From the NCBI GenBank assembly GCA_002502605.1, contig DAPR01000009.1, forward strand, positions 1 to 13,774: 13,774 nucleotides of DNA, read 5' to 3'. The notes beneath the pieces were generated by a model. The model did no database searches. It saw only the letters and a list, made by a program, of their open reading frames with translations, and had not been told where the DNA came from. The stretch comes from Euryarchaeota archaeon UBA258. Lineage in GTDB: Archaea; Thermoplasmatota; Poseidoniia; Poseidoniales; Poseidoniaceae. A program made the translations under genes and the position numbers. Positions 6,861-13,373 of this stretch are shown piece after piece (within the stretch, counting starts at the first letter, position 1; each line of letters starts with the position of its first letter).

Positions 6861-6877
6861 CAAGGAGATGGGAAAAA

Positions 6878-7468
6878 ATGCCGAACGACAAATACGACAT
6901 CCAGGAGTTACTCCAACGGGATGTTTACGTGAACGATAAGAAAGTAGGAACGATTGTGGGTGAACGCCACCACCCAAACGAAGCGCGTGTGCGATCAATG
7001 CGAATCCAAGTGGACGCAGGCGTCGCAGACGAATTCATGCGGAAGCCCGCAGAACTAGCGCCTTTGCCAAAAGAGTTGGTTCACAGCATCAGAACAGATG
7101 GAACTGTGAAACTATCGAAATCCATGAGAGAACTGCAACGACGATGGCGAGACACCGTCCGCATCGATGAAAAGTTGTACGCACCAGATGAAATGCTCGA
7201 CCGAGCGGTCCTTGACAATCAAGGCCGAGAGATTGGCGTGATCACTGACTTGTTCAAGGTCAAGCGCACCTACAAAGGTGTCATCGTCAAGACCAGAATC
7301 AGCATCCAGAAAGAATTCGGTGTCGAAGCTGAACTTCGCGTGCCGATCACTGCTTTCTCACGAACCCGTGAACGCCTCGACGAAGTCGTGTTGTCTCGAA
7401 CGTTTGACAAAGTGTTGAGTTTACCCTCATACATCAGCATCAACGAGATGAGCGACGAAAACGAGTGA
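6878..7468 (+). CDS. Tandem PRC-barrel-like domain protein
   Basis: This 196-residue cytoplasmic protein has no signal peptide or membrane segment. It contains two similar units that look like PRC-barrel strands: residues ~10-55 (ELLQRDVYVNDKKVGTIVGE...) and residues ~107-150 (EMLDRAVLDNQGREIGVITD...). Each has the pattern of a short helix, D/N-x-x-G-x-x-(hydrophobic)-G-x-(hydrophobic), then paired strands. A charged segment rich in Arg and Lys links them (~75-100). PRC-barrel proteins take part in RNA processing and in assembly of photosynthetic and division complexes, and archaeal members are mostly uncharacterised. The exact role here is unknown. The ATG at 6878 is supported by AGGAG at 6863-6867 and by the TATA box at about 6811. 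The tRNA-Ile gene follows 77 bases downstream. Confidence 0.7.
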   Translation: MPNDKYDIQELLQRDVYVNDKKVGTIVGERHHPNEARVRSMRIQVDAGVADEFMRKPAELAPLPKELVHSIRTDGTVKLSKSMRELQRRWRDTVRIDEKLYAPDEMLDRAVLDNQGREIGVITDLFKVKRTYKGVIVKTRISIQKEFGVEAELRVPITAFSRTRERLDEVVLSRTFDKVLSLPSYISINEMSDENE

Positions 7469-7499
7469 GCGTTAAGCACCTCGCTTTCAGCATTTGCCG

Positions 7500-7521
7500 C
7501 TCCGTCAATCTTATGACGGGG
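7500..7521 (+). terminator. Hairpin between the PRC-barrel gene and tRNA-Ile
   Basis: CTCCGTCA and TGACGGGG form an 8-bp stem with one G-T pair and a 6-base loop ATCTTA, 31 bases after the stop codon and 24 bases before the tRNA. No T tract follows. It may separate the protein message from the tRNA transcript or act in tRNA 5' processing. Confidence 0.3.
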
Positions 7522-7545
7522 AGGCGAGTCGGCCGGTTTACAGTT

Positions 7546-7619
7546 GCGCGGGTAGCTTAGTCGGTTGGAGCACCCGGCTGATAACCGGGAGGTCGCAGGT
7601 TCAAGTCCTGCCTCGCGCA
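7546..7619 (+). tRNA. tRNA-Ile (anticodon GAT)
   Basis: A full cloverleaf can be drawn. The acceptor stem GCGCGGG pairs with CTCGCGC (one G-T pair), and the D stem GCTT pairs with GAGC. The anticodon stem CCCGG pairs with CCGGG around loop CTGATAA, with anticodon GAT at 7580-7582. The five-base variable loop is AGGTC. The T stem GCAGG pairs with CCTGC around loop TTCAAGT. The discriminator base is A at 7619. The 3' CCA is not encoded, so it must be added after transcription. There is no intron. The GAT anticodon reads ATC and ATT isoleucine codons. Confidence 0.97.
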
Positions 7620-7743
7620 CTTTACCTTCTGCAGTCAGGTGCGCTCGTGCAATCCAACGTTGATCATAGATGCTGCGCTTTGAGAGCCACCTCACAAAAA
7701 AACGCAAAACACCAGCAAAGAACATGAAGGGCCGGCGCTGGCC

Positions 7744-7758
7744 TTCCCTATGAGGGAA
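7744..7758 (+). promoter_or_regulatory. Hairpin TTCCCT-ATG-AGGGAA at the prs start
   Basis: A 6-bp perfect stem encloses ATG 7750. Its 3' arm contains the GAGGG sequence that best serves as the Shine-Dalgarno for the downstream in-frame ATG at 7762. An imperfect GC-rich hairpin (GAAGGgCC / GGCCTTC, 7726-7746) lies next to it and shares bases with the 5' arm, so the two are mutually exclusive. This could modulate prs translation; the role is inferred. Confidence 0.35.
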
Positions 7759-7761
7759 AGC

Positions 7762-8706
7762 ATGGTCGTCTTGTCGGGGAGCAACTCACGCCTGTTGGCG
7801 ACTCAACTTGCAGAATCCCTTGGTTGGGAGCATCATTCGCTTGAAACCCGCAGATTTCCAGACTCGGAGGGGTACATCCGCATTCCTACCGAAGTGATTG
7901 AAGCTGTGCGGAAAGAGCCTGTCGTCCTGGTGTCAAACACCTTCCCAGATTCTGGGATTGTCGAAACGTTGCTCATGCTTGAAGCCATCAATGATGTCCG
8001 GAAGGGCAATCTCGAAAATTTAAGAGAAATCGGGCCACAACAATTGGAAGATGTGGGCCCTGGGACCCTCCTTGCCGTACCATATTTCGGATATTCTCGC
8101 CAAGACAAGAGGTTCAAGCCCGGTGAAGCAATCTCGGCCCGGGCGATTGGGCATTTACTTGCATCGAGATGTGACGGCATCATCGTCTTTGACTTGCATG
8201 CGCCCAAGGTCCTCCAAGATCTCCCAGTTCCTGTTGCGTTCACTTCGGCCATGCCTGAATTGGCGCAGCATCTTCAACAAACCGTCAACCCAGATTTCAT
8301 TCTCTCGCCAGACAAAGGAGCCATCGATAGGGCATCCGCTGTTGCACAGGCCATCGATTGCGAATTTTCCTACCTTGAAAAAACTCGGATCGATGCACAT
8401 ACCATCGTACACAAGGCGAAGAATTTGGATGTCGATGGGAAAATTGTCGCCATTGTGGATGACATGATTGCAACTGGAGGCACAATTTGCCGTGCTGCTG
8501 AGGCCCTTAGAAGCCAAGGTGCGGTTGAAGTTCACGCAGCGTGTTCACACGGTTTGTTCACCGGGGGAGCCATTGCCCGCCTGATTCGCTATGTCGACGG
8601 AGTTCATGCCACTGGCTCACTTGCAAATCCCCGAGATGTCATCTCCGGAGGACCCGCCCTCGCTCGAGGAGTGAATGAATTATTCTCGACCCTTGGATGG
8701 GAATAG
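7762..8706 (+). CDS. prs: Ribose-phosphate pyrophosphokinase (PRPP synthetase)
   Basis: PRPP synthetase transfers pyrophosphate from ATP to ribose 5-phosphate, giving PRPP for nucleotide, histidine and tryptophan synthesis. The 314-residue protein starts with the family's SGSNSRLLA. It then shows RRFPDSEGYIRI, the ATP/flexible-loop region PYFGYSRQDKRFKPGEAISAR, DLHAPKV, LSPDKGAIDRA, and the PRPP-binding motif DDMIATGGT at residues 233-241. SHGLFTGGAIARL follows. About 20 extra residues (ENLREIGPQQLEDVGP region) sit before PYFGYSRQ, where most homologues have a short strand connection. The ATG at 7762 is preferred because GAGGG lies 5-6 bases upstream and homologues start close to the SGS motif; ATG 7750 is in frame and adds four residues. 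An inverted repeat follows the gene at 8722-8742. Confidence 0.95.
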   Translation: MVVLSGSNSRLLATQLAESLGWEHHSLETRRFPDSEGYIRIPTEVIEAVRKEPVVLVSNTFPDSGIVETLLMLEAINDVRKGNLENLREIGPQQLEDVGPGTLLAVPYFGYSRQDKRFKPGEAISARAIGHLLASRCDGIIVFDLHAPKVLQDLPVPVAFTSAMPELAQHLQQTVNPDFILSPDKGAIDRASAVAQAIDCEFSYLEKTRIDAHTIVHKAKNLDVDGKIVAIVDDMIATGGTICRAAEALRSQGAVEVHAACSHGLFTGGAIARLIRYVDGVHATGSLANPRDVISGGPALARGVNELFSTLGWE

Positions 8707-8721
8707 ATGCCCTGCAGTACC

Positions 8722-8742
8722 CCTTTTAGAAGAAATAAAAGG
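8722..8742 (+). terminator. Inverted repeat after prs
   Basis: CCTTTTA and TAAAAGG form a 7-bp stem with a 7-base loop, 16 bases past the prs stop. It is A+T-rich and has no T tract of its own, so termination here is only a suggestion. Confidence 0.3.
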
Positions 8743-8794
8743 TCAAAGAATCACCTTGATTTTACAATTCATGCACGTCGGTTCTATCCGTCGT

Positions 8795-8803
8795 GTTTAT
8801 ATC
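8795..8803 (+). promoter_or_regulatory. TATA box for the ribosomal protein cluster
   Basis: GTTTATATC is a good archaeal TATA box. It predicts transcription start near 8825, about 30 bases before the rpl7ae ATG at 8854, with GAGGA at 8836-8840 inside the leader. It would drive the rpl7ae-rps28e-rpl24e group and perhaps the genes beyond. Confidence 0.6.
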
Positions 8804-8853
8804 CGCGAGGTTCTGCGCATGGATTGCCTTAACATGAGGAAGAAGTGAATCCA

Positions 8854-9225
8854 ATGAGTGTACACGTGCGATTTGAAACCCCCGAAGAAGTATCTGACAA
8901 GATCTATGACATGCTGCAAGCCAACAACAATGGCCGCCTGAAGAAGGGCAGCAATGAAGTGACCAAGACCGCAGAGCGCGGCACTGCTCAATTCATTGTT
9001 CTCGCAGTTGATGTCAACCCACCTGAACTCCTCGCTCACATCCCTTTGATCTGTGAAGAGAAAGGCATCCCATACGGATACGTTCCATCTCAAGAATACC
9101 TCGCCAAGGAAGCTGGACTTCCTGACGGTGTCAAGACCGCATCCATTGCAGTCATGGAAATCACCAAAGGCGCACAAGAAAAGTTCACTGAAGTCGTTGA
9201 TTTGATCAACGGCCTCAAGGCTTGA
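8854..9225 (+). CDS. rpl7ae: 50S ribosomal protein L7Ae
   Basis: L7Ae binds kink-turn RNA. In archaea it is both a large-subunit protein and a core component of the C/D and H/ACA guide RNPs that direct 2'-O-methylation and pseudouridylation, and it is also found in RNase P. The 123-residue length is usual. The signature runs NNNGRLKKGSNEVTKTAERGTAQFIVLAVDVNPPELLAHIPLICEEKGIPYGYVPS, including the GxNExTK RNA-binding motif (GSNEVTK) and the hydrophobic VDVNPPE turn. ATG 8854 is chosen because homologues begin M-x-V-x-V-x-F-x-x-P, which matches MSVHVRFETP. The in-frame GTG at 8845 lies within the leader. It is followed 24 bases later by rps28e. Confidence 0.96.
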   Translation: MSVHVRFETPEEVSDKIYDMLQANNNGRLKKGSNEVTKTAERGTAQFIVLAVDVNPPELLAHIPLICEEKGIPYGYVPSQEYLAKEAGLPDGVKTASIAVMEITKGAQEKFTEVVDLINGLKA

Positions 9226-9236
9226 ACCTGAAGTTT

Positions 9237-9241
9237 GGAGG
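9237..9241 (+). promoter_or_regulatory. Ribosome-binding site GGAGG of rps28e
   Basis: GGAGG lies 8 bases before ATG 9250. It decides the start: the in-frame TTG at 9235 overlaps this site and would add five residues not seen in the family. Confidence 0.75.
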
Positions 9242-9249
9242 CGAAATAC

Positions 9250-9474
9250 ATGAGCGAAGAACTCAACGGATGGCCAGCAGAAGTCGTCGAAATCGTCGGC
9301 CGCACCGGTATGACCGGTGAGGCGACTCAAGTCAAGGTCCGTGTGAACGATGCACCTAATCCACGAGACGTTGGGCGAATTATCTCCCGCAACGTCCTCG
9401 GTCCAATTCGTGTCGGCGACATTTTGATGCTCAAGGACACCGGTCGTGAAGCCCGTAAGCTCAACTCGAGGTGA
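9250..9474 (+). CDS. rps28e: 30S ribosomal protein S28e
   Basis: S28e is a small OB-fold protein of the archaeal and eukaryotic small subunit, located near the mRNA exit region. The 74-residue product shows the nearly invariant [24 protein letters not shown] and ends in [24 protein letters not shown], matching the family over its whole length. It lies between rpl7ae and rpl24e, the standard archaeal order, and ends 5 bases before the rpl24e start. The GAGGTGAAGTGA at its 3' end serves as ribosome-binding sequence for rpl24e. Confidence 0.97.
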   Translation: MSEELNGWPAEVVEIVGRTGMTGEATQVKVRVNDAPNPRDVGRIISRNVLGPIRVGDILMLKDTGREARKLNSR

Positions 9475-9479
9475 AGTGA

Positions 9480-9668
9480 ATGCCTGAACGTAGAATCTGT
9501 ACTTTTTCCGGTGAAGAAATTGAACCTGGCACGGGCATGATGTTCGTTCGCCGTGACGGTAGCGTCATGTGGTTCAAGAACTCCAAGGCTCGCAAGAACA
9601 TGATCGCACTCAAGCGAAACTCTCGCCGAGTCAAGTGGACCCGTCACTTCGTCAAGGGCGGCATTTGA
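9480..9668 (+). CDS. rpl24e: 50S ribosomal protein L24e, zinc cysteines lost
   Basis: L24e is a large-subunit protein of archaea and eukaryotes. The 62-residue product keeps the family frame: R-x-C-T-F-S-G-E-E-I-E-P-G-T-G-M-M-F-V-R-R-D-G-S-V, then W-F, then KNMIALKRNSRRVKWT. Typical archaeal members hold zinc with four cysteines (CxFCG near the N terminus and CSxKC after the hairpin). Here only Cys7 remains: the second is Ser in FSGEE, and the second pair is replaced in FKNSKARKN. The fold probably stands without metal, as in other C-minus ribosomal protein variants. ATG 9480 follows GAGGTGA with good spacing. Confidence 0.94.
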   Translation: MPERRICTFSGEEIEPGTGMMFVRRDGSVMWFKNSKARKNMIALKRNSRRVKWTRHFVKGGI

Positions 9669-9696
9669 AGCGCTTGTGTTTGCCACTGAGCAACCA

Positions 9697-9712
9697 TTCC
9701 GTCAATACGGAA
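9697..9712 (+). terminator. Hairpin after rpl24e
   Basis: TTCCGT and ACGGAA form a 6-bp stem with loop CAAT, 28 bases past the rpl24e stop. It lies in the 114-base gap before ndk, which is wider than the gaps within the ribosomal group. It may end part of the ribosomal transcripts. Confidence 0.3.
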
Positions 9713-9742
9713 ACAATTCAATCACCCACCTATGCCGTATGG

Positions 9743-9751
9743 CTCATAAAG
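9743..9751 (+). promoter_or_regulatory. Possible TATA box for ndk
   Basis: CTCATAAAG lies about 35 bases before the ndk ATG at 9783. It would place transcription start near 9772 with a leader of about 10 bases holding GGTGA. The match is weak, so ndk may simply be cotranscribed with the ribosomal genes. Confidence 0.3.
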
Positions 9752-9782
9752 GGGGGTACAGTCGGACGGTTTGGTGAACACC

Positions 9783-10229
9783 ATGGAAACAACCTATGTT
9801 ATGATCAAGCCTGACGGCGTACAACGTGGACTAATTGCAGAAATTTTGGGACGCTTCGAGCGAAAAGGGCTCAAGCTTGTCGGACTCAAGTCCGTCGTGC
9901 CAAGTCAAGAAACCGCAGAAGCGCATTACGAAGTTCACAAAGAACGCCCATTTTATCCTGGACTCATCAAGTTCGTGACCTCTGGCCCTGTTGTGTGCAT
10001 GGCATGGTCTGGAAAGGACGCTATCACTGTGGCTCGAACCCTCATTGGTTCAACCAACGGACGCGAAGCAAGCCCCGGAACCATCCGTGGCGATTTCGGT
10101 ATGGACATGGGCTTCAACATGATTCACGGCTCGGATGCAGCAGAAACCGCTGCATTCGAACTTGGACTTTGGTTCCCTGAAGGCCTCATGGAATGGGATC
10201 AAACAATCACCGCTTGGGTTTACGAGTGA
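9783..10229 (+). CDS. ndk: Nucleoside diphosphate kinase
   Basis: NDK moves the gamma-phosphate between nucleoside triphosphates and diphosphates through a phosphohistidine intermediate, balancing the NTP and dNTP pools. The 148-residue length is usual. Visible landmarks are [13 protein letters not shown] at the N terminus, [59 protein letters not shown], and the active-site [21 protein letters not shown] with catalytic His115. ATG 9783 is preferred: GGTGA lies 5 bases before it and homologues start M-E-x-T-x-V-M-I-K-P-D-G; the in-frame TTG 9771 and GTG 9774 overlap that site. Its place between rpl24e and infB is the conserved archaeal arrangement. Confidence 0.97.
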   Translation: METTYVMIKPDGVQRGLIAEILGRFERKGLKLVGLKSVVPSQETAEAHYEVHKERPFYPGLIKFVTSGPVVCMAWSGKDAITVARTLIGSTNGREASPGTIRGDFGMDMGFNMIHGSDAAETAAFELGLWFPEGLMEWDQTITAWVYE

Positions 10230-10261
10230 GTGCACCCCAATCAGGAGTTTGAGGTGATGGC

Positions 10262-12184
10262 ATGGACGAAACCGAACAGGATTCGTCCGATGAAGTGACC
10301 GTCGAACGTGGACATAACCGCCAACCAATCGTCTCTGTGCTTGGCCATGTTGATCATGGAAAAACAAGCGTTCTGGATTTGGTCCGCTCGGTAGGCAGCG
10401 AACGCCAAGCAAGCGTCATGGACCGTGAGGCAGGTGGCATCACTCAGCACATCGGAGCGACTGAAGTCCCTGCTGATGTCCTGAACAAAACATGTGAAGC
10501 AATGCTTGGGGGAAAGAAATTCAAATCACCAGGTTTGCTTTTCATCGATACGCCAGGCCACCACTCCTTCGTCAGTCTGCGCAACCGAGGCGGCTCTGTA
10601 GCCGACATCGCTGTGCTGGTTGTCGATGTGATGGAAGGATTGCGGCCTCAAACCATTGAGAGCCTACAAACGCTCAAGGAAACCAAAACACCGTTTGTCA
10701 TCGCTGGGAACAAAGTCGATCGCATCCATGGCTGGCGCACAACACATGGACGTTCGTTCATGGAGTCGTTCAAAGACCAGCGCGAAGATGTTCAGTCTTT
10801 GTTTGAGGACCGGTATTGGAAGTTAGTGAGTCAGTTTTCAGAACATGGTTTCAACATTGAACGCTATGACCAAATTAGGGACTTCCGCCAAAATGTTGCC
10901 CTTGTGCCTATGTCGGCCAAAGACGGTGAAGGCCTCCAAGACCTTCTCGCCGTTACTGTTGGACTGGCTGAACGCTTCCTTGAAGACCGCTTAACCGACA
11001 CGCTTGGCACGCCCGAGGGTACCGTTTTGGAGATGAGAGACGAAGTTGGCATGGGCAAAACCATCGATGTCATCCTTTACCGTGGGGAACTCAAAATTGG
11101 AGACACAATCATGGTCGCAGCAAACGATGGACCATTTTCAACCCACATCAAAGGACTCAAGCGTCCAAAAGGCATGTCTGAAATGCGAGACGCCGGGAAA
11201 CGCTGGGTCAATTTCGACAAAGTTGAGGCCGCCTGTGGAGTCAAAATTGTCGCTCCAAAGCTTGAGAACACCATTGCTGGGACCACACTCTACAGAGCCA
11301 ACACCGAAGAAGAGCGAGAGCATGCTGAAACAGCCATCCGCCAAGAATGGCGTGCCATCTTCGACACGATGCCAATCATGTGCTCAAAGTGCAACGAAGT
11401 GTTCCCTCGTGCAGACTTCAAAGACCACACTCGTAAGGGAGTTTGCAGAGGTGCAGAAGAAGAACGCAAGGGTGTGGTCATCAAAGCAGACACGGTGGGT
11501 GGACTGGAAGCGCTTGGATTCGAACTCGCAAAACTGAAAATCCCAGTGCGGCAAGCAACAGTGGGTCCTGTCAACAAGCGGGACATCCTGATGGCGCAAT
11601 CGGCACAAGACCCGCTCAACAAAGTGATCCTTGGTTTTTCAGTCAAAGGAAACTCCGAGGTTGCTGAGGCGTTGGGCGCTGAGGATGCAGAAATCAAATT
11701 CTTTTCGGGGAGCATCATCTATCACATTCTCGATGCTTACGAAGCGTGGCGAGAAGAGACTGCTGAGCAGATGGCGGCAGCATTACGAGAATCACTGGTC
11801 TATCCGGGCCGACTTCTCTACCTCAAGGACCACACATTCCGGGCAAAGGGCCCAGCGATTGTCGGTATGCGCGTGGTTGGTGGAAGGGTTCATGTCGGCC
11901 AGCGCTTGATGAAACTGGACGGAACCCCTGTTGGCCAAATCAAGAGCCTGCGCACCCGTGATTCAGAAGATGTGAAGGAAGCGAACCAAGGCGACGAGGT
12001 CGCTGTTGCGATCAGTGGACCAACGGTGGGACGCCACATTGAGGAATTGGATGAATTCTATGTTGATGTCCCTGAATCTCACGCTAAAAGGCTAAAGAAA
12101 ATTGATCTCAACCCTGTCGAACAAGAGATTTTGGACGAGTTAATCCGCTTGCACCGCAAAGAAAACCATTTCTGGGGACGATGA
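10262..12184 (+). CDS. infB: Translation initiation factor aIF5B (IF2 family)
   Basis: aIF5B is a GTPase that joins the ribosomal subunits and positions initiator tRNA. Motifs in the 640-residue protein are G1 GHVDHGKT (28-35), the G2 segment GGITQHIGA (~58-66), G3 DTPGH (~96-100), G4 NKVD (150-153) and G5 SAKDG (~218-222). The beta-barrel domain II follows (TVLEMRDEVGMGKTIDVILYRGELKIGD), then ADTVGGLEAL, which begins the domain III region. The C-terminal barrel and helix (ILDELIRLHRKENHFWG) carry the eIF1A-contact-like end. Archaeal homologues are about 590-600 residues. The excess includes a segment before GVVIKADTVGGLEAL with Cys374-x2-Cys377-x11-His389-x5-Cys395, which resembles a zinc finger. 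ATG 10262 is preceded by GAGGTGAT. The gene follows ndk by 32 bases. Confidence 0.96.
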   Translation: MDETEQDSSDEVTVERGHNRQPIVSVLGHVDHGKTSVLDLVRSVGSERQASVMDREAGGITQHIGATEVPADVLNKTCEAMLGGKKFKSPGLLFIDTPGHHSFVSLRNRGGSVADIAVLVVDVMEGLRPQTIESLQTLKETKTPFVIAGNKVDRIHGWRTTHGRSFMESFKDQREDVQSLFEDRYWKLVSQFSEHGFNIERYDQIRDFRQNVALVPMSAKDGEGLQDLLAVTVGLAERFLEDRLTDTLGTPEGTVLEMRDEVGMGKTIDVILYRGELKIGDTIMVAANDGPFSTHIKGLKRPKGMSEMRDAGKRWVNFDKVEAACGVKIVAPKLENTIAGTTLYRANTEEEREHAETAIRQEWRAIFDTMPIMCSKCNEVFPRADFKDHTRKGVCRGAEEERKGVVIKADTVGGLEALGFELAKLKIPVRQATVGPVNKRDILMAQSAQDPLNKVILGFSVKGNSEVAEALGAEDAEIKFFSGSIIYHILDAYEAWREETAEQMAAALRESLVYPGRLLYLKDHTFRAKGPAIVGMRVVGGRVHVGQRLMKLDGTPVGQIKSLRTRDSEDVKEANQGDEVAVAISGPTVGRHIEELDEFYVDVPESHAKRLKKIDLNPVEQEILDELIRLHRKENHFWGR

Positions 12185-12244
12185 ACTTCCACCCATTCTC
12201 CAAGCACTGCGTTGATGGCTTGTTGACTTCTACCCCCCTCACAT

Positions 12245-12254
12245 TCATATATGG
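12245..12254 (+). promoter_or_regulatory. TATA box for the MoxR-family gene
   Basis: TCATATATGG lies about 40-48 bases before ATG 12293 and predicts a transcription start near 12274. The in-frame ATG at 12251 falls inside this element, which argues against it as the start codon. Confidence 0.5.
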
Positions 12255-12280
12255 AAGGGTGCGGTTCGCAACTTGTCCTT

Positions 12281-12285
12281 GGAGG
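12281..12285 (+). promoter_or_regulatory. Ribosome-binding site GGAGG of the MoxR-family gene
   Basis: GGAGG lies 7 bases before ATG 12293 and selects that start over the in-frame ATG at 12251. Confidence 0.7.
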
Positions 12286-12292
12286 CCTTACT

Positions 12293-13303
12293 ATGGAAGC
12301 AGGATTCTCAGCCGTACCCGCAATGGGTCAAAACCCCGGAACTCAAGATTTGATTGGTACAGTTTCTGCCATCTCCAACAGCCTCATGAACGAAGTGAGC
12401 AAGGTCATCATCGGTAAAAATGAAAACCTCCGCAGGGTCACTGTCGGAATCCTATCAAACGGTAACATGCTCCTCGAAGATTTCCCTGGATTGGCAAAGA
12501 CGTTGCTTGCAAACACATTTGCTCAAGCCCTTGGATGCAAGTTCAAGCGTGTTCAATTTACCCCTGACTTGTTGCCTTCGGACATCATGGGGACATACAT
12601 GTACGATCAAAAAGCAGGTGAATTCAAACTTCGTGCTGGTCCATTGTTTTCTAACATTCTTTTGGCGGACGAAATCAACCGTGCACCGCCGAAGACTCAA
12701 GCAGCTCTATTGGAAGCAATGGAAGAAAAGCAAGTGACAATTGAAGGAATCACACACAAGTTGCCCGCTCCGTTCGTTGTTATTGCAACACAGAACCCAA
12801 TCGAACAAGAAGGAACATACCCACTTCCAGAAGCACAGATGGACCGGTTCCTGATGAAGATGAGCATGGGCTACCCGGACCGTGCTGAAGAAAAGGCAAT
12901 TCTTGCTCGCCGAAAGTTGCGAGGAAAGGACGGTCACGATGTTCTCCAAGTGACCTCGCCAAAGAAGGTCGTCGCCATGCAAAAAGCCCTTGAAACCGTT
13001 CATGTCGACCCAGCAATTCTCTCTTACATTGTTGAAATTGTCCAACGAACCCGTGAAGATCACAGGGTGACCAACGGTGCATCACCACGTGCATCGCAAT
13101 CGCTGTTCAAGACCGGGCGTGCGGCAGCAGCCATCGCCGGTCGAAACTATGTCATCCCTGATGACATCAAAGGCATCGCATTGCAAGTGATCTCTCACAG
13201 AATCAATATGAAACCTGAGGCAAAGATTCGAGGAATCACCGGCATGCACATTGTCCGCAAGATTCTCTCGGAAGTCCCAGTCCCAGTGATTCAACCTGCT
13301 TGA
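12293..13303 (+). CDS. MoxR-family AAA+ ATPase
   Basis: MoxR ATPases are AAA+ chaperones that act, usually with von Willebrand factor A or DUF58 partners, in cofactor insertion, stress tolerance and cell-envelope processes. The 336-residue length is typical. Walker A is DFPGLAKT (63-70), with the GLAKT form common in this family. Walker B is ILLADEINRAPPKTQAALLEAMEE, with Asp126-Glu127. The sensor 1 region is VIATQNPIEQEGTYPLPEAQMDRF, and the lid domain carries SPRASQSLFKTGRAAAAIAGRNYVIPDDI, which includes the family's conserved SPRA arginine. No signal peptide or membrane segment is visible, so it should be cytoplasmic. The next gene encodes a ParA-type ATPase rather than the usual DUF58/VWA partner, with a terminator-like hairpin between. 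The specific client is unknown. Confidence 0.94.
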   Translation: MEAGFSAVPAMGQNPGTQDLIGTVSAISNSLMNEVSKVIIGKNENLRRVTVGILSNGNMLLEDFPGLAKTLLANTFAQALGCKFKRVQFTPDLLPSDIMGTYMYDQKAGEFKLRAGPLFSNILLADEINRAPPKTQAALLEAMEEKQVTIEGITHKLPAPFVVIATQNPIEQEGTYPLPEAQMDRFLMKMSMGYPDRAEEKAILARRKLRGKDGHDVLQVTSPKKVVAMQKALETVHVDPAILSYIVEIVQRTREDHRVTNGASPRASQSLFKTGRAAAAIAGRNYVIPDDIKGIALQVISHRINMKPEAKIRGITGMHIVRKILSEVPVPVIQPA

Positions 13304-13328
13304 TGATTGGACCTCCGTGGTTGCATTC

Positions 13329-13347
13329 AAAGAGGAGAACCTCTTTT
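13329..13347 (+). terminator. Terminator-like hairpin after the MoxR-family gene
   Basis: AAAGAGG and CCTCTTT form a perfect 7-bp stem with loop AGAA, followed by T and CCT, 25 bases past the stop codon. The 3' arm is itself T-rich, so the layout resembles an intrinsic terminator. It would separate the MoxR-family gene from the ParA-type gene. Confidence 0.5.
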
Positions 13348-13360
13348 CCTAACATGTCCG

Positions 13361-13369
13361 AGGAGGTGA
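13361..13369 (+). promoter_or_regulatory. Strong ribosome-binding site AGGAGGTGA of the ParA-type gene
   Basis: This is close to the full complement of the 16S rRNA 3' end and is the strongest such site in the window. It lies 4 bases before ATG 13374, and slightly closer to an in-frame TTG at 13371. Confidence 0.7.
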
Positions 13370-13373
13370 ATTG

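Larger units (their letters stand above)
6379..6877. other. A+T-rich intergenic region between divergent genes
   Basis: About 500 bases separate the minus-strand epimerase-like gene from the plus-strand PRC-barrel gene. This is the longest gap in the window and visibly more A+T-rich than the coding flanks. It contains the repeated AATTATACGACA elements, a 10-bp inverted repeat at 6687-6719, three copies of CAATTGAAA (6457-6465, 6602-6610, 6748-6756), a short coding-like frame at 6523-6687, the TATA boxes of both flanking genes, and a leader hairpin at 6844-6860. I find no tRNA, rRNA or transposase remnant in it. A regulatory region is the simplest reading; a small RNA or decayed gene is possible. 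Confidence 0.6.

Noticed and set aside
6379..6877. Replication origin in the A+T-rich gap
   Set aside because: Repeats and A+T richness are suggestive, but I see no recognisable origin recognition box and no cdc6/orc1 gene nearby.
7270..7725. Minus-strand open frame of 151 codons across the PRC-barrel 3' end and the tRNA
   Set aside because: It runs antisense through a tRNA gene and the end of a supported gene. Part of it (REAGLEPATSRLSAGCSNRLSYPR) is the well-known spurious translation of antisense tRNA sequence.
7833..8252. Minus-strand open frame of 139 codons inside prs
   Set aside because: Antisense shadow of conserved PRPP synthetase codons with no independent start signal or family match.
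8797..9330. Minus-strand open frame of 177 codons over rpl7ae and rps28e
   Set aside because: It covers two conserved ribosomal genes in antisense, and its composition (Phe, Cys, Trp rich) reflects the complementary strand rather than a protein.
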